Assembly: GCF_002443255.2 (NCBI RefSeq)
Contig: NW_019211460.1
Location: 38,387,498-38,451,497, forward strand
DNA: 64,000 nt
DNA from: Varroa destructor
Taxonomy: Eukaryota; Arthropoda; Arachnida; Mesostigmata; Varroidae
Direction: 5' to 3'
The translations under genes were made by a program, and so were the position numbers. Below the pieces are notes generated by a model, which did not search any database, was not told where the DNA came from, and was given only the letters and a program-made list of their open reading frames with translations. Of the stretch, positions 39,018 through 49,936 are shown one piece after another. Every line of letters starts with the position of its first letter. Position 1 is the stretch's first letter.

Positions 39018-39062
39018 ATGGTGGACGTCCACTCGTCGAACGAGTCGGTCGACTGTCTTCAG
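39018..39062 (+). CDS. Candidate alternative first coding exon (15 codons)
   Basis: ATG at 39,018 (G at +4, context CCCGGCATGG) opens MVDVHSSNESVDCLQ and meets a donor, CTTCAG|GTGGGT, exactly at a codon boundary (phase 0). Read through, the frame stops six codons later. The next good acceptor downstream (39,826) gives a stop soon after in this phase. The acceptor at 47,665 is phase 0, so this mini-exon could join that exon directly and skip the large 39,826-41,313 exon. This would give a short-N-terminus isoform of the same gene. The evidence is only start, donor and phase agreement; chance cannot be excluded for so short a frame. Confidence 0.35.
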
Positions 39063-39400
39063 GTGGGTGATCAGGTTCCGTAATACGAGCAAATGAGCGA
39101 GTGACTGAGCTGGTGACGATCGTGATCCCCTGGGAAACCGCCAAACCCCCGTAACACACTGTCGGCGACGATACTCAAATAAACCGATGAACATGCACAT
39201 TACGGAGTGACAGTGGTAGTGAAGAACTACGATGTTTGATAAAACAATACAATTGCAACGATTTCTATTAGAATTATAATAACAGTACACACGACTGTGG
39301 TTCGTGCGTTCCGCTCGAGTAGCTAGCTCGAATACCTCCTAAAGTGTGAAACGCATTGTATGACAGGCGGATTGAGATGCCAACCGCACTACTTAATAAA

Positions 39401-39448
39401 GGACTATCGACCTTATTGATTGAGGGACTATTGACCTTATTGAACGAT
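39401..39448. repeat. 24-bp tandem duplication
   Basis: GGACTATCGACCTTATTGAT plus 4 bases is followed by a near copy beginning GGACTATTGACCTTATTGAA. Both are in a likely intron between the mini-exon at 39,018 and the large exon at 39,826. Confidence 0.85.
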
Positions 39449-39679
39449 AAAGCTTCTATCTCTTTCCTTCTATGTCTGTTGTTATACGTGTGTACGGTCA
39501 CTAGCCACTGCTGCTCAGAACACTTCTTCTCCGGCACTTACTATCGTCACCCACTCGCGCAATAGAAATTCCCCTTAAATCAATTATTAACATGCAGCTC
39601 AAAACTGCGTTATCTGAAGTAATTTTTTTTTCTGGACGCTCTGTTTCCACTATTGAGCCATCTTTCCCGTGAGTCCTCT

Positions 39680-39825
39680 CTTTCTTTGTCTGTGTTTTGA
39701 TGTTGTGACATCTATTCGCTTTCCATTTGTGATCTTCTGTCTTTTTCTCTTTCCCTTTTTTTTTTTCGGTTTCCTTTTCCTGTCGCCGTGTGCTTGTCTC
39801 TCGTCTTGTCTCTTACCCCTTTCAG
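39680..39825 (+). promoter_or_regulatory. Long pyrimidine tract and 3' splice site
   Basis: A pyrimidine-dominated run over about 39,680-39,825 ends in CTCTTACCCCTTTCAG|CACCG, a strong acceptor by eye. This implies an intron upstream of 39,826 and so at least one earlier exon. The donor CTTCAG|GTGGGT at 39,063 is a possible partner for a 5' untranslated reading, since its coding phase does not fit. Confidence 0.55.
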
Positions 39826-39847
39826 CACCGTAGACGGCCTTAAACAG

Positions 39848-40504
39848 ATGGCCGTCGTCAGAGTCTTCTGCGTCCCGTCACTTTCCGTCCTGGGCCGCAC
39901 CTCAGAACTTGCCAGTGGGTGGCCTCGGGTGGCTGGGAAAAAACGTCAACCGTCGAATCCGTCCAAATCGACACCGCTGTCATCGCCAACAAGTGCTACT
40001 GCTACTCTTTGGTTGTTCTCATTGTTATCGTCCTCCACCTCGCTGGTGGACACGTTGCTAACGCTTTCAACGACATCACTGAAGACGAACGACTTTGCCC
40101 GATCGCCTTCGCCACGTGCTGCTGTTGTTGCAGCCGCTGCTTCTGCAGTCGTTGCTGCTGGTGTCGGTTCCAACAGAAAAAGAAAAGGTGTTTTTTCGTG
40201 TAGCTGTCGTTGTGCGAGTGCAAGCGCGGTCGACGTGCTGAGTTCTGCGCGCAGAGTACTTCAGGTTGTGCTTCTGGTTCAAGCTGCCGTTGCGTCTTTT
40301 GACGATAGACTGGCGGTACCAACCATACGTAGGAGTAGCCTTGGCACGAATCTCGTGCCAACGTGCCGATCGACCCGGACGCCGGCTGTTCTGAAGGCGC
40401 AGCAAGGTTTTCTCGGCTGGCTCGACCCAGTGACCCTTTCCCGTCCCTCCTACCGCGGGCGGTCTGTTCCGGTGCTGACGGGGTCCCAGGCCCTCGGCCG
40501 ATGA
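39848..40504 (+). CDS. Upstream open frame overlapping the main start (ATGA)
   Basis: From ATG 39,848 the frame runs 218 codons to TGA at 40,502-40,504. It is the only plus-strand phase open from the 39,826 acceptor. The product would begin MAVVRVFCV, be rich in Ser, Ala and Leu, and contain a basic NRKRKG patch; no domain is recognised. Its stop overlaps the main ATG at 40,501 in the sequence ATGA. Three readings are possible: a translated or regulatory uORF, the true N-terminus joined to the main frame by an uncalled indel between about 40,333 and 40,501 (both frames are open there), or an accidental frame in GC-rich 5' untranslated sequence. I favour the last or the first slightly. Confidence 0.3.
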   Translation: MAVVRVFCVPSLSVLGRTSELASGWPRVAGKKRQPSNPSKSTPLSSPTSATATLWLFSLLSSSTSLVDTLLTLSTTSLKTNDFARSPSPRAAVVAAAASAVVAAGVGSNRKRKGVFSCSCRCASASAVDVLSSARRVLQVVLLVQAAVASFDDRLAVPTIRRSSLGTNLVPTCRSTRTPAVLKAQQGFLGWLDPVTLSRPSYRGRSVPVLTGSQALGR

Positions 40505-41313
40505 TGGCAGCCCACAAAGAAACCAGCTCTTTCCCTCAGCAGCCGGCGCTAGCATCGCTGCCGTCTTCCTCTTCAACGCCGTCCATTCCGTCCATCGCTG
40601 CTGCCGTCTGCACAAATTCGATCGCAAACTATTCGGCTGCCGAAGCCGCGAGTTGCACACCACTGCAGAAACCACAACAGCGCTATCAGCTTCAACGAAA
40701 CAGACATCAGCTGTGTCGGTTGAACACCGCAGGTGATACAGCTGAAGCAGCTATCGAAGCAAGCAACAGAGGACAGCAGCAAGCGGCGGGTGCAGTTGCC
40801 ATTGGTGGCACTAAAAGCGCTGCCATCGCTAGGGGCGCTAGCCCTGCCGCAGGCGATAAGGATCCAGCAGGCGACAGCCACAGCTATATCGACGACGCCA
40901 GCTCTATCACCATTAACACGAATACGAGCAGCAGCAGCAGCAGCAGCAGCACCGTTTCTGAGACCGCCAGCCAGCATCATCCGATCTGCTGCGGCTCTAA
41001 CCCGAGCTACTGCAGAGGCGATAGTGGCAGCAGCGGCGGCGACAGCAGCGGCGGCGGCGCTGGTGGAAGTGGCGCGAGCTGCGGCGGCAGCACCGGCGCC
41101 CCATGCCATACTTCTACTACTACCAGCAGCACCACCCAACTTTACTATGGCGGCCCCTCCCAGCGCTTCCAGACTACAGCAGCAGTGGTAACGGCAGCTG
41201 GCGGTAGCGCCGCTGCCTATGGCCCTCACCCGCTCGCGGCTGTTCCTTCTTCAGTCTCTTCGCACAACTTCCGCCATTTTCAGCAGGAGCACCCGAGATC
41301 CGCGCCTGCCAAG
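40501..41313 (+). CDS. Unidentified low-complexity protein, exon with start codon (271 codons)
   Basis: Two ATGs in tandem (40,501 and 40,504) open the frame; the second has A at -3 and G at +4. The frame is closed upstream by TAG at 40,330. The protein begins MMAAHKETSSFPQQ. It has Ser/Pro-rich (residues about 15-40), Gln-rich (about 60-80), Ala/Gly-rich (about 95-125) and poly-Ser segments (eight AGC codons at about 40,928-40,951). A Ser/Gly-rich run covers residues about 175-205, then a Ser/Thr/Tyr segment. No signal peptide, membrane segment or folded domain is visible. This is the make-up of a disordered N-terminal region of a large regulatory, cytoskeletal or nuclear protein. The exon ends at AAG|GTGGGT in phase 0, matching the next exon. 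I do not recognise the family. Confidence 0.6.
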
Positions 41314-42987
41314 GTGGGTGTCGTTGCTCTCATCTGTATGTCGCACCGTCGCGGCTGTTCTCTTGCGTCGCCGTCGTCCTCTTCTTTCTCTTCTTAAAGT
41401 ACGCGCAGAGTTCCGTAGAAAAAAAAACACAAGCGACAGACAGACAGAAGTGGTTAGGTCGCAGGTTAGGACAGTCCGCTGTTTGCTGGCAGTAAGCTGC
41501 TGGCCGGTGTCGAATGCTGCAGATGCAGATCGGCAGCCTTACGCTGAGCACTGTGCAGTGCAGAAGGAAGGATGTACACATGTATATGTAACTTACATAG
41601 TGTGTGAGGCGAACGACGAAATATGCCGACCCGATCTCAAGGCGGTTGCTCTAGTCGTTATTACCAATATTGTCAGTTGATCACTGCGATGTCGCCGATA
41701 ATAATAATAATCTTAATAGGGCCCGATAATAGTAATGTCAACTCGTGGAATTGTCATGTGCAATGATATTGAATACCTTTCCACATATATGATCATAAAG
41801 GACATAACTGGTCGTTAAATGATCCGGCACTTTCTTGCTGCCCATGAAAGAAACCAGATGAAACTTTAACGTGCGCGGTAGTGCAAGTCGTTTGCTGAGA
41901 GCGTTGTTAACATTTAATGTATGTGCATACAATCTACTTTTGAGACAAAGGCCGCTACCTATCCGTTTGTAGTAAACCAGTGCGATGCCGATGGCCGTTG
42001 TTGTTATACAAGTAGGACTCATTTGAGTGCGAGCAAGAGCTGCTTCTCAGCGGCGGTGGCGTATGTACATGTGTGTGCGTGTCTAATCTTGTAGGACTTG
42101 TATTCGTGCTCGGTGAAATTATCAGCGACGACAGCGGCAACGAGCAGATGACGAATGGTGCCAAATAAGATTATAGAGCGTTTGCTCGCGTGTGCCTCTT
42201 GTGCTTGGGTGAACTGGCCTGCTTTACAGCAGCGACAACAACAACGACGACGACAACAACTTTCGCTGTGAAGAGGGCGTTACAGAGCGAGCCCCCATAG
42301 ATAGTTGCAGGCCGAGCGACCCTTTCGTGAGAATGTGCCTGTCGGCCTCAGTGAGTGTTCAGTCTATATATTTTAGGTGATGCTTACATACGCTTTACGT
42401 ATGCATACAGATGATCATACTAGGGGTGCATCACAGGATGTGCAATTGTTTTAGTACTACTATCAAAATGGTAATAACAGAGTGCTATTTCGGCCGTGAT
42501 TGCATCGCGTTTGTCGATGCGTATTTCGAAATAATGCTGTTAGGTATAAAAATGGTGATGATAAAAGCGATAATGATCGTAATAATTGTGAAGAAAATCC
42601 GCTATCGACGAAAGAACAAAAGTAGCGCCTCTCTACCTAATGCCGGATAACGCCATGTTCGGGATACGCCAATCGTTTCCTATCGTCTTAAACTAGTCTC
42701 GGATTCGCTGCGAGTCGAAATCGTCGATTTAGCTAAATGGCATTGACCTATCGATCCCACTGGTTACTTATTTAACCACAGTCGGCTCTGTACTAAGCTT
42801 CTGATGTTTGTTCTGAGAATTAAGGAAGTTATGAATATAGGGCGATTAACTTTAACGGAATACTATGCTTTGTCTGGACATTCGGATACAAACTTAATGT
42901 GTATACCTCAGTTGTAATCACTCTGCTCAATACGATCAGCTTTTAAATATCAGTCGCCAATCGCGAAATAAGCCGCGTAGTTTTCTT

Positions 42988-43024
42988 AACCTTACAAAAT
43001 TCGACAAAACCTTACAAAATTGAG
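42988..43024. repeat. 20-bp tandem duplication
   Basis: AACCTTACAAAATT occurs twice with a period of 20 bases, inside the intron. Confidence 0.9.
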
Positions 43025-44357
43025 TTACTTAGCCCCTCGCTGTGGTTTCTCAAAAGCCTCGTCCGAATCAAGCACAGACCTGCCACTGTAGGCGTATCAG
43101 CTAGTCCAATACCGCTGTGATATTTTTAACCGGTACATTTACTACCATCATCGCTTTTGTCTGGGGGGTCTTTGTGGGTAGACGTAGAGATAATTAGATA
43201 TCTAAGATTCCGCCAAGCGTTTCTACTCTGTTGGAGTACTTTTTTTCTATCTGTGTCAATCTACGGTACACTTGCCATGGAGCTTGATTTTGATGAGAAC
43301 TACTGTTTCGTTCTCGGCGATATTCTCGGCACTGTTTACGGTTCGTCAGTGCGCGTCTTCTGCCTTATTAGCCAAACGGACGTCAACTAGAGCTACAACC
43401 GTGCACTGTCCCGTAACTTGGTCTCCTATCGTAGCCTCTGTTCTTCGTCGTTGTAGCACGCGCGCTCACACTCTGACCTGATTGTGCCCATCAGGCAACC
43501 TTGCAAGGCTTAACTATCGACTACACATCACTATCTTACCCATTTGATATATTCAAGTTCCGAATATTTTGGTACCAATGAAAAAGAGGGACTGAGAACT
43601 TGACCAATCGAAAAATGTCGTTGCTGCCACCACGATCAGTTTCCGACTAGTATGACTGATGTGATGATTAGTACATAATAAATCTGTCTGCGTATTCATA
43701 CTTGCAATCTATGCAGCTTTAATAAATCCATTTTCATATCTGTCTCAGCTAGCTTAGCACCCTTCTCGAGAACCACGCACGATCTATGTACGCCATGATA
43801 TCTTGTCACAACAAAAAATTCACTGCTACAAATGAATCACTCAACTTTTTATTGATAGAGCAATTCTGCAAAATCACAGTATCAGCACTGGGCACCCTCA
43901 CCTGCTGTCTGTACATTTTCTTCCTAAACCTAAAGCCAACGCGAGAACATCAGCACCTGTGGCTCACGAATGAGTAAAAGCCCAGCTAACAGATAGCTTT
44001 GCCCACCTTCCTTTTGCAGTGTACTATTATCACCTGTGAATATATTGTATATCGATATGTTATGATAGATCAGTCGTTGTTAGTTGTCATGGTACGTTCA
44101 TGATTTACTAACACATTGTCGCGTTGATTACGCCGCTCCATCGCTTGCTTCTTCTCTGCCTGCTCCGGTCCAAAACAAAACTGGGAATCTCGATGCAAAT
44201 CCATGCCGTTCGATGCCGATTCCGCGTTTACTGTCACCACTACCGGATTCACATAAACGCCTTCCCCGACAACCGTGCCATTGCTGACTCACCGTTACGT
44301 TCATCCAAATCTCACTTTCATATCTTCCAACCCATCCACCATAACCACTGTGTTACC

Positions 44358-44380
44358 CAACAACAACAACAACAATAATA
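44358..44380 (+). repeat. (AAC)n microsatellite
   Basis: A short CAA/AAC array in the C-rich intronic block; in one frame it reads as poly-Asn. Confidence 0.85.
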
Positions 44381-44593
44381 CCTATACAACTATAATCTTC
44401 ACTGAAAACCATCACAATATCGTTAACACCGAAATCATCTCATCATTGTTGCTATATCGTTGTATCGAACCGTTCCACGCCACCTTATTCGCCTCGAAAT
44501 CATCATGAATGTTCGACCTGCAGCCTACTGTGCTCAACCTCTCAATTGCAAGTCCGGCTACGAGCTCCTCATCGCACCGCAAGTTCATCAAGG

Positions 44594-44627
44594 TAACAAC
44601 AACAACAACAACAACAACAACAACTAT
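44594..44627 (+). repeat. (AAC)n microsatellite
   Basis: A longer AAC array, about 11 units, 230 bp beyond the previous one and on the same strand. In the frame starting near 44,505 it encodes poly-Asn, but no splice or domain support makes that frame a gene. Confidence 0.9.
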
Positions 44628-47600
44628 ATTATGTCAGAGAACAGTGATGACATAATGCAATGTATGACCACCTTGAAACAAACCCTTGGCAATATCGACC
44701 ATCGAATACGGCAACCATCCCTCCTATTTACTCACGTATTTTTCCCCGCATATTTCTCTGTTTGTCCTTGCTCGCTCCGAATCATACACTGTACTAGTAG
44801 CACTATTTACGCTTCGTTTGGTTTTTTTTTTTTAATCCGATACATCGTGTCGTCATAGCTTCGTTCTGCCATGACTCTGCTCGTCCGTCTGTTGGCTTTC
44901 GCAGCTGCTCGTCAGTAGTATCAATAATGGTTCGCTGTGCCCATTTGGCGTAAAAATTGCTATTCATCCGCACTGGCTCCATATATTGTGCAGTACTATA
45001 CTCGTAATTCGCCCTCGAACACCTTCGGGTGGGAAAGGTATCTTCTGCTGCGCCGACCTTGATCTCCGACTAATCGGGTGATGTACCTGCAAAATGCTGC
45101 CGTTACTGTCACCCCACCCATCTGTTTGTCCACGTATTTACGAGTCGAAAGAGGCAGAGTCCCCGAATATTCGGAGGCAGTGAGTGACTAATTATTTTAC
45201 AGTGCTCATTGATGTCGTGGTGTATTAGGCCATTATACTGGCACCATGCGCTTATCAGGGAACGGGAAACGGTATTGTAATAGCCATCTTCTTGGAACGA
45301 TGCCATTCATTCAGCGGCATCATCCAGTTGCTTTAACCCGACCTTTTACATCATCTGCAGACATTACGATCACCAACGACTCTCCTTTGTCCTCTTTTCT
45401 GTCATGACAGATTTGTAAGCCGTGTCCGTGCCGTCAACATGGCCAGCGCCTGAACGCCTGCTGACTCTGTTGTAGTGTTAAAGCAGGCGTGGCCGTTCAA
45501 GGTGTATAACTAACACTACACTGCTGTTATTTAAGTTATGCTTGGGGCTAAAGCGAAATCGGTCCTAATCCCTGCTCTGCTAGTACTTCAGCAATTTAAG
45601 CTACGTGCACGTTCACGTACGGTGAATGAGTATGCTCAGTGGGCGTTCTAGTCGTTGTCTGAATGGCCCCTCTTGGCCACACAAAGAAAGCAAATGGGAA
45701 AATAGGATGTTAACGAGAGGCCGACTTGTTCTCTGGGCAACGGCTTTTAACACACACAGCTGGCCGTGGGAACCTCAAAATACGCCCATTCCGAAAGAGT
45801 TGTCCTTCTGGGAAGGTTAACAAAGCATATCTTTTTCAGCTTCTACTCAAGTGAGACATGAGTAGCTCTTCGAAACTTTGGTAGTCGCTTTCCGCAAAGA
45901 CATTTTCCTCATGTACTGACGTTACGTCAGTCCCTGACCTAGTAGGCATTTTGCCCTCGAAAAAAAAATCGTTCTGAAGGGCAGATCGCTAGCCGCGTTT
46001 TTAAAACTTACCGAAACTCTCAAAGCTTTACAATATTTTCAACACACGTCGCGTTGAATGTATGCCAGCTGTAAAGGCTTCCACCGACTGCATCCGATCA
46101 TCACGGCTTGCAGTGCCCTGTTCATGTATAGCCCGCCAATGAAACAACAAATCCAATCAGCCTCTTACCGAAAGCACGAATGATAATCTGAACATATCAG
46201 TTCCGTATCTTGCTCACATGTTTCAGCTATTTATGGCAAACTAAGCTTTAGCATGGAAGGTTTCGACCTGTGACGAGCGGGCCATCAAAGTGGCGCTCCG
46301 CGTGAAATAGCTGTCCTCTTAATTTCGCTAATATTCTGGGCCATCCTTGTTTGAAGATAAGGACAATATAAACATGTGTTAAATCATCGTTTATTTTGCG
46401 TCGGCTGACTGTCTAGGATTTGCCCTCGTCATATATATGACACACACACCTCAACAAATGATGAATTAGATTTTAGAATAGCTATGGGATACTATACTAG
46501 ATTAATGCTAGTCACGGATTTCCTCGTTCGTGCAGCTGAATCCGTTGAAGTTCTTTTTGGTAGATTGTTCTTATTTTGCTGGGACAGAGAGCGTATATGG
46601 GAGCATTGCGTCTAGAGACGGATCATATCCTTACAAAGAAGAATTGCTGAACGCGCAATGGATGCCTTTTGTATACAATGGTATTGGACATGAATTGTCT
46701 CTAGTAAGATAATTTGGAAGGGATCAATACGACAGGCTTTAAGATTCTTTAGTGTGCAATCATGCCTATTTTCTATTCTATACGTTTCTATTCTTTAAAA
46801 TTACTTAATGATTGCTGTAAAAAGTACAGTGGCCATGTAAACTCATTACTGTATATCTTTTCGTATAAACCAATGATTGTGTCCTTCGAATATCTCCGTA
46901 GCCGATCATCCCTCACTCATATTCCAGAGTAAATGTATTTATATTGATAAACAGCGGCAGTCAATCATGAAAAGGATATTGATATCCACTATACATGACC
47001 CCTGTTAGAATCAACTGTTTCACATCAGCGATGTAAGGCAATGCCTCTAAGCAGTGCGTCTGTTGCCACTTATACGTCCGTCCCTTTTTTTTTCCTTCAT
47101 ATCAAATCAGTGTGTATAAGCTGTACAAAAACCAGACAATACTTTGTTCAAGCGCATATTTAGAATCATCTGTTTGGCTGGTCTGTTCCCTTCAGCTTTA
47201 ATAACACACACTTCGGATGGCGGCCGTTTTTGAGTGGATGCTTGTTCGCCTATTTTTTTTCCGGTTTCCAACAGTATCTATTAGACAACTTCTTCTCGAT
47301 CCCATCAACGTCGCCTGCTTGCTTATTTTGGCAATAAAAAGGAAACACCCATGCTACTATGAGCATGCAACAAAACAAGACCTGGACTGCACTATCTTAT
47401 TCGTTAAAGTCCCGTTTACCGTTCGCGGGTCTTATATCGAATACCCTTTCCCGCCACACCATCTCCAACTTCGCCTCTTTACTATCAACCTGAAGCTGAC
47501 AGCATGCGATTTTCGATCCATCTGAAATGGTGCGCTGAGTCTTGCCCTGTCCACAAACGTCATAGTCACTGTCAGATGTACAGGCAAGAGTCCTGTTCCA

Positions 47601-47664
47601 TCTAACGTGCTGTCTATGTTTGCACGGGCGTCCTTGGCCAACCCTGGCTCGCCTCTTTCCGCAG

Positions 47665-47752
47665 GTCTATACAACGGCCGGTTCATCGCGCGCCTGGGCC
47701 CGAACGCCCAGTCCTGTCAAGTCGTTCTGCACACCTCTCGGCACACCCGACT
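47665..47752 (+). CDS. Internal exon of the unidentified plus-strand gene
   Basis: Acceptor CTCTTTCCGCAG and donor ACT|GTGAGT bound an 88-base exon. It enters in phase 0, as the donor at 41,313 requires, and leaves in phase 1. It encodes 29 codons starting VYTTAGSSRAWARTPSPVK and ending in CTPLGTPD. Several Ser/Thr-Pro pairs, one with a following Lys (S-P-V-K), have the form of proline-directed kinase sites. Composition is GC-rich against an AT-rich intron. The family is not recognised; a disordered phosphoregulated segment is an inference from the residues only. Confidence 0.75.
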
Positions 47753-49602
47753 GTGAGTATCCAAATATCCTCCTACGTAACCAAGGTAGTTTGTTATTTG
47801 TCACTGTATTTCTCTATTGTCTGTAGCGGCACCGTCAGTCTGTTGTTCTACGGATGTGAGTATCTATGTACGTGCCATGTTTTTACACACGGAACCGCAG
47901 CGACAATCGCATGCAGAAATCATCCGTAAACGACGAGTAAGACCGAGTATGAACGAAAGCGAAACAGCAGTTTACACAAGCCTTTAACGAGCATCTTATG
48001 TTTCCTCTGATACGAAAATGTTTCGCGTCCAGATACGTCGCACACGTTCACAGAATAATTGTGCTTGGATCGCGGTTAGACGTGTGAAATAAGGTATGGA
48101 AATGTCGACTTGAATGAAGATTTGCCTGAAAACATATCAGGAAAAGAGAAAGAGGGCCTCTGGACGTTAGGATTCATGTCCAGTATGTGGATGTGGTGTC
48201 CTACGTGGAGGAAGAGGTCAGCACGCTGAAATCGTAGTTTGAAACTATTTATTTCTTTTGAATACATCTAGTTGGTACTAAAACAAGATGTTTTGCTGAG
48301 TTGGTTAACTATAAACAAAGTGAGGTCATCATGCATCAGTGGATTGTTTATAGAATTTATTGAAACAGAATTTCTATTTCAGCTAATGTGTTTTACTTAC
48401 ATACCGATACTTATTAATGTTAAGTACAACAAAACACCTGTTGTCAACGGCTAGATCTACTCCGAATGTTATCAGTTTGTCTATATTTGTTTCGTAAGAC
48501 GTCCGTTCGATCTGCTCACCGGTAAATTCAAGCGTGAGAGCTGGTATTGTTTAGACGGGAGGATACTTTGCCGACCGGCGTTGCTTTCTACCTTATTAGA
48601 AGAAGAGATACGATGAAGCCTTGTGTTGTCACAGTGCCCCTGTAATTTAAGTTCGACGCGATTGCGCATATAAACGCTATAAGCCACTACAATGAAATAC
48701 TTTAAATTTAGAGGTCGTAGCGTTAATGTACTTCAACGTTGACCTTGGTCCCGTGGTGATGCGTCTTCGTTGTTAGTTTCATGTTCAAGCTAAATGCCTC
48801 GAATTTTACGTCCAGTGTCGCCGTCAGGGATTGTATAAATCTGTATGTGCCTGTAGGAGAACTTCCGTTAGAATTAGATTTACTAACTAAGCATCTGCAC
48901 TGCACGGTTGGTCAACAAGCGTCCCAGAACATAATGGCAGGAGGTGCCTGCTAGTGCTTGGTCATGCCATTAAAGCGTTGTTAATGATTCCCATTAAGTA
49001 TTTCCATTAGCGTATCTAAATCCAATCGATTACTGAAGGAAAATTATCTATAAGTTGGAGATGTAGTTCTAACAATGGACGTTTGTCCCCCTTATCTAGC
49101 ATGAAGAAGATATCGGGCTTGACATTAATTCAATGGCAATAGTTATTTTGCCTCGTTATTAGCAAGTTACTATATCTCTAGATTCGGTAAGTTACTTGAT
49201 TGACTGGCTATTCAATAGAAGATGGTAATCTATTATTATTCATATTGAACTTTTTTGTGCAGACTAATTTTGTTCTGTTCTAGACATATGTTGGTGTTTT
49301 CATTATCAGCGGATTGCTTAACAATGGTAGCTCCTTTGCGTAATCGTTATGGCTATGAAGACATAACAGACAGGCAATTTTTGCTTAAACTTCAGAAAGC
49401 AATTATTCTTTATTAAATAAAGTTAAACATAAACGACAGCTGAAGGCTTTGGAAGACAACGGTGCCTTAAGAATTACGGAGGATTTTGCCATAGGCTTAG
49501 AAAGAGCTAGAACTCAATGAACCGAGCGTTGGGGTATTTGTAATTGACACAGCTGTGATTAGCCAAGTTCAGAGGGCCAACATTGGTCAACTAACTACAA
49601 AC

Positions 49603-49936
49603 TTAAACTAAACTTGTCAAAACCATTTTACAGTTGAAAAACTTGAAGATTAGCAATGCAATTTGATTATAATGGACGGATCGCGGCTCGTTTAGCATTG
49701 GTGCTCCGTGTTTATCGGGTATACCATTTGTTTGTATGTTCAGAAACCTGATTGACCTGGACGACTGGTATTGACGAAAGCAGAATGACTGGAATACGTA
49801 TATTGCGATGTGCTGGGGTAGCATCATTTCGTGCAGAGAGGCACAAGTAATTCAATCTATTTTTAAGACAGACTACGTTTATTATTGCAGAACATTGGCT
49901 AGCAATTTTGTATTGACAGTTTACAGTAAATGTCAA
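49603..49936 (-). pseudogene. Decayed Tc1/mariner-superfamily transposase fragment
   Basis: On the minus strand TVNCQYKIA (about 49,930) is followed by LNYLCLSARNDATPAHRNIR (about 49,860-49,800). This fits the family pattern 'V-N-x-x-x-Y ... x-x-D-x-A-P-x-H-x-x-x-x-x', which carries the second catalytic aspartate. In the next frame NGIPDKHGAPMLNEPRS (about 49,735-49,685) then a FKFF matches 'R-W-I-G-x-x-G-P-x-x-W-P-P-R-S-P-D-L-x-P-L-D-F-F'. A frame shift lies between the two, and the S-P-D aspartate region is altered. It differs in order and type from the mariner at 14,284 and is probably another family. The call rests on pattern only and is moderate. Confidence 0.55.

Larger units (their letters stand above)
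39826..41313 (+). other. Large 5' exon of the unidentified plus-strand gene
   Basis: The exon is delimited by the acceptor at 39,825/39,826 and the donor GCCAAG|GTGGGT at 41,313/41,314. It contains an upstream open frame (39,848-40,504) and the main coding start (40,501), each listed separately. The block is GC-rich, and long open frames therefore occur in other phases and on the minus strand too (minus 40,002-40,517, 40,076-40,675 and 40,573-41,229). Frame length alone is weak evidence here. The case rests on the splice phase chain. Confidence 0.55.
41314..47664 (+). other. First large intron (about 6.35 kb)
   Basis: It runs from donor GTGGGT (41,314) to acceptor CGCCTCTTTCCGCAG (47,664). 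It contains GAC/AAC triplet runs (42,229-42,262), a 20-bp duplication (42,988-43,024), a C-rich block with AAC repeats (44,100-44,900) and several short unassigned frames. A plus frame at 47,217-47,525 opens with a good ATG context (GGATGGCGG) but resembles nothing I know. I see no extra exon that I can defend. Confidence 0.55.

Noticed and set aside
39919..40203. Plus-strand frame with a hydrophobic run followed by many cysteines, like a membrane protein.
   Set aside because: It is closed between the 39,826 acceptor and its start (TAG in phase), has no ATG and no exit to a splice site. The cysteines come from TGC/TGT repeats read out of phase.
40002..41229. Minus-strand open frames of 171, 199 and 218 codons, and a plus frame at 40,733-41,191.
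   Set aside because: They overlap the plus-strand exon in a GC- and CAG-rich block where stops are rare. They show no splice or start support and read as alternative frames of the same repeats (poly-Ala, poly-Gln).
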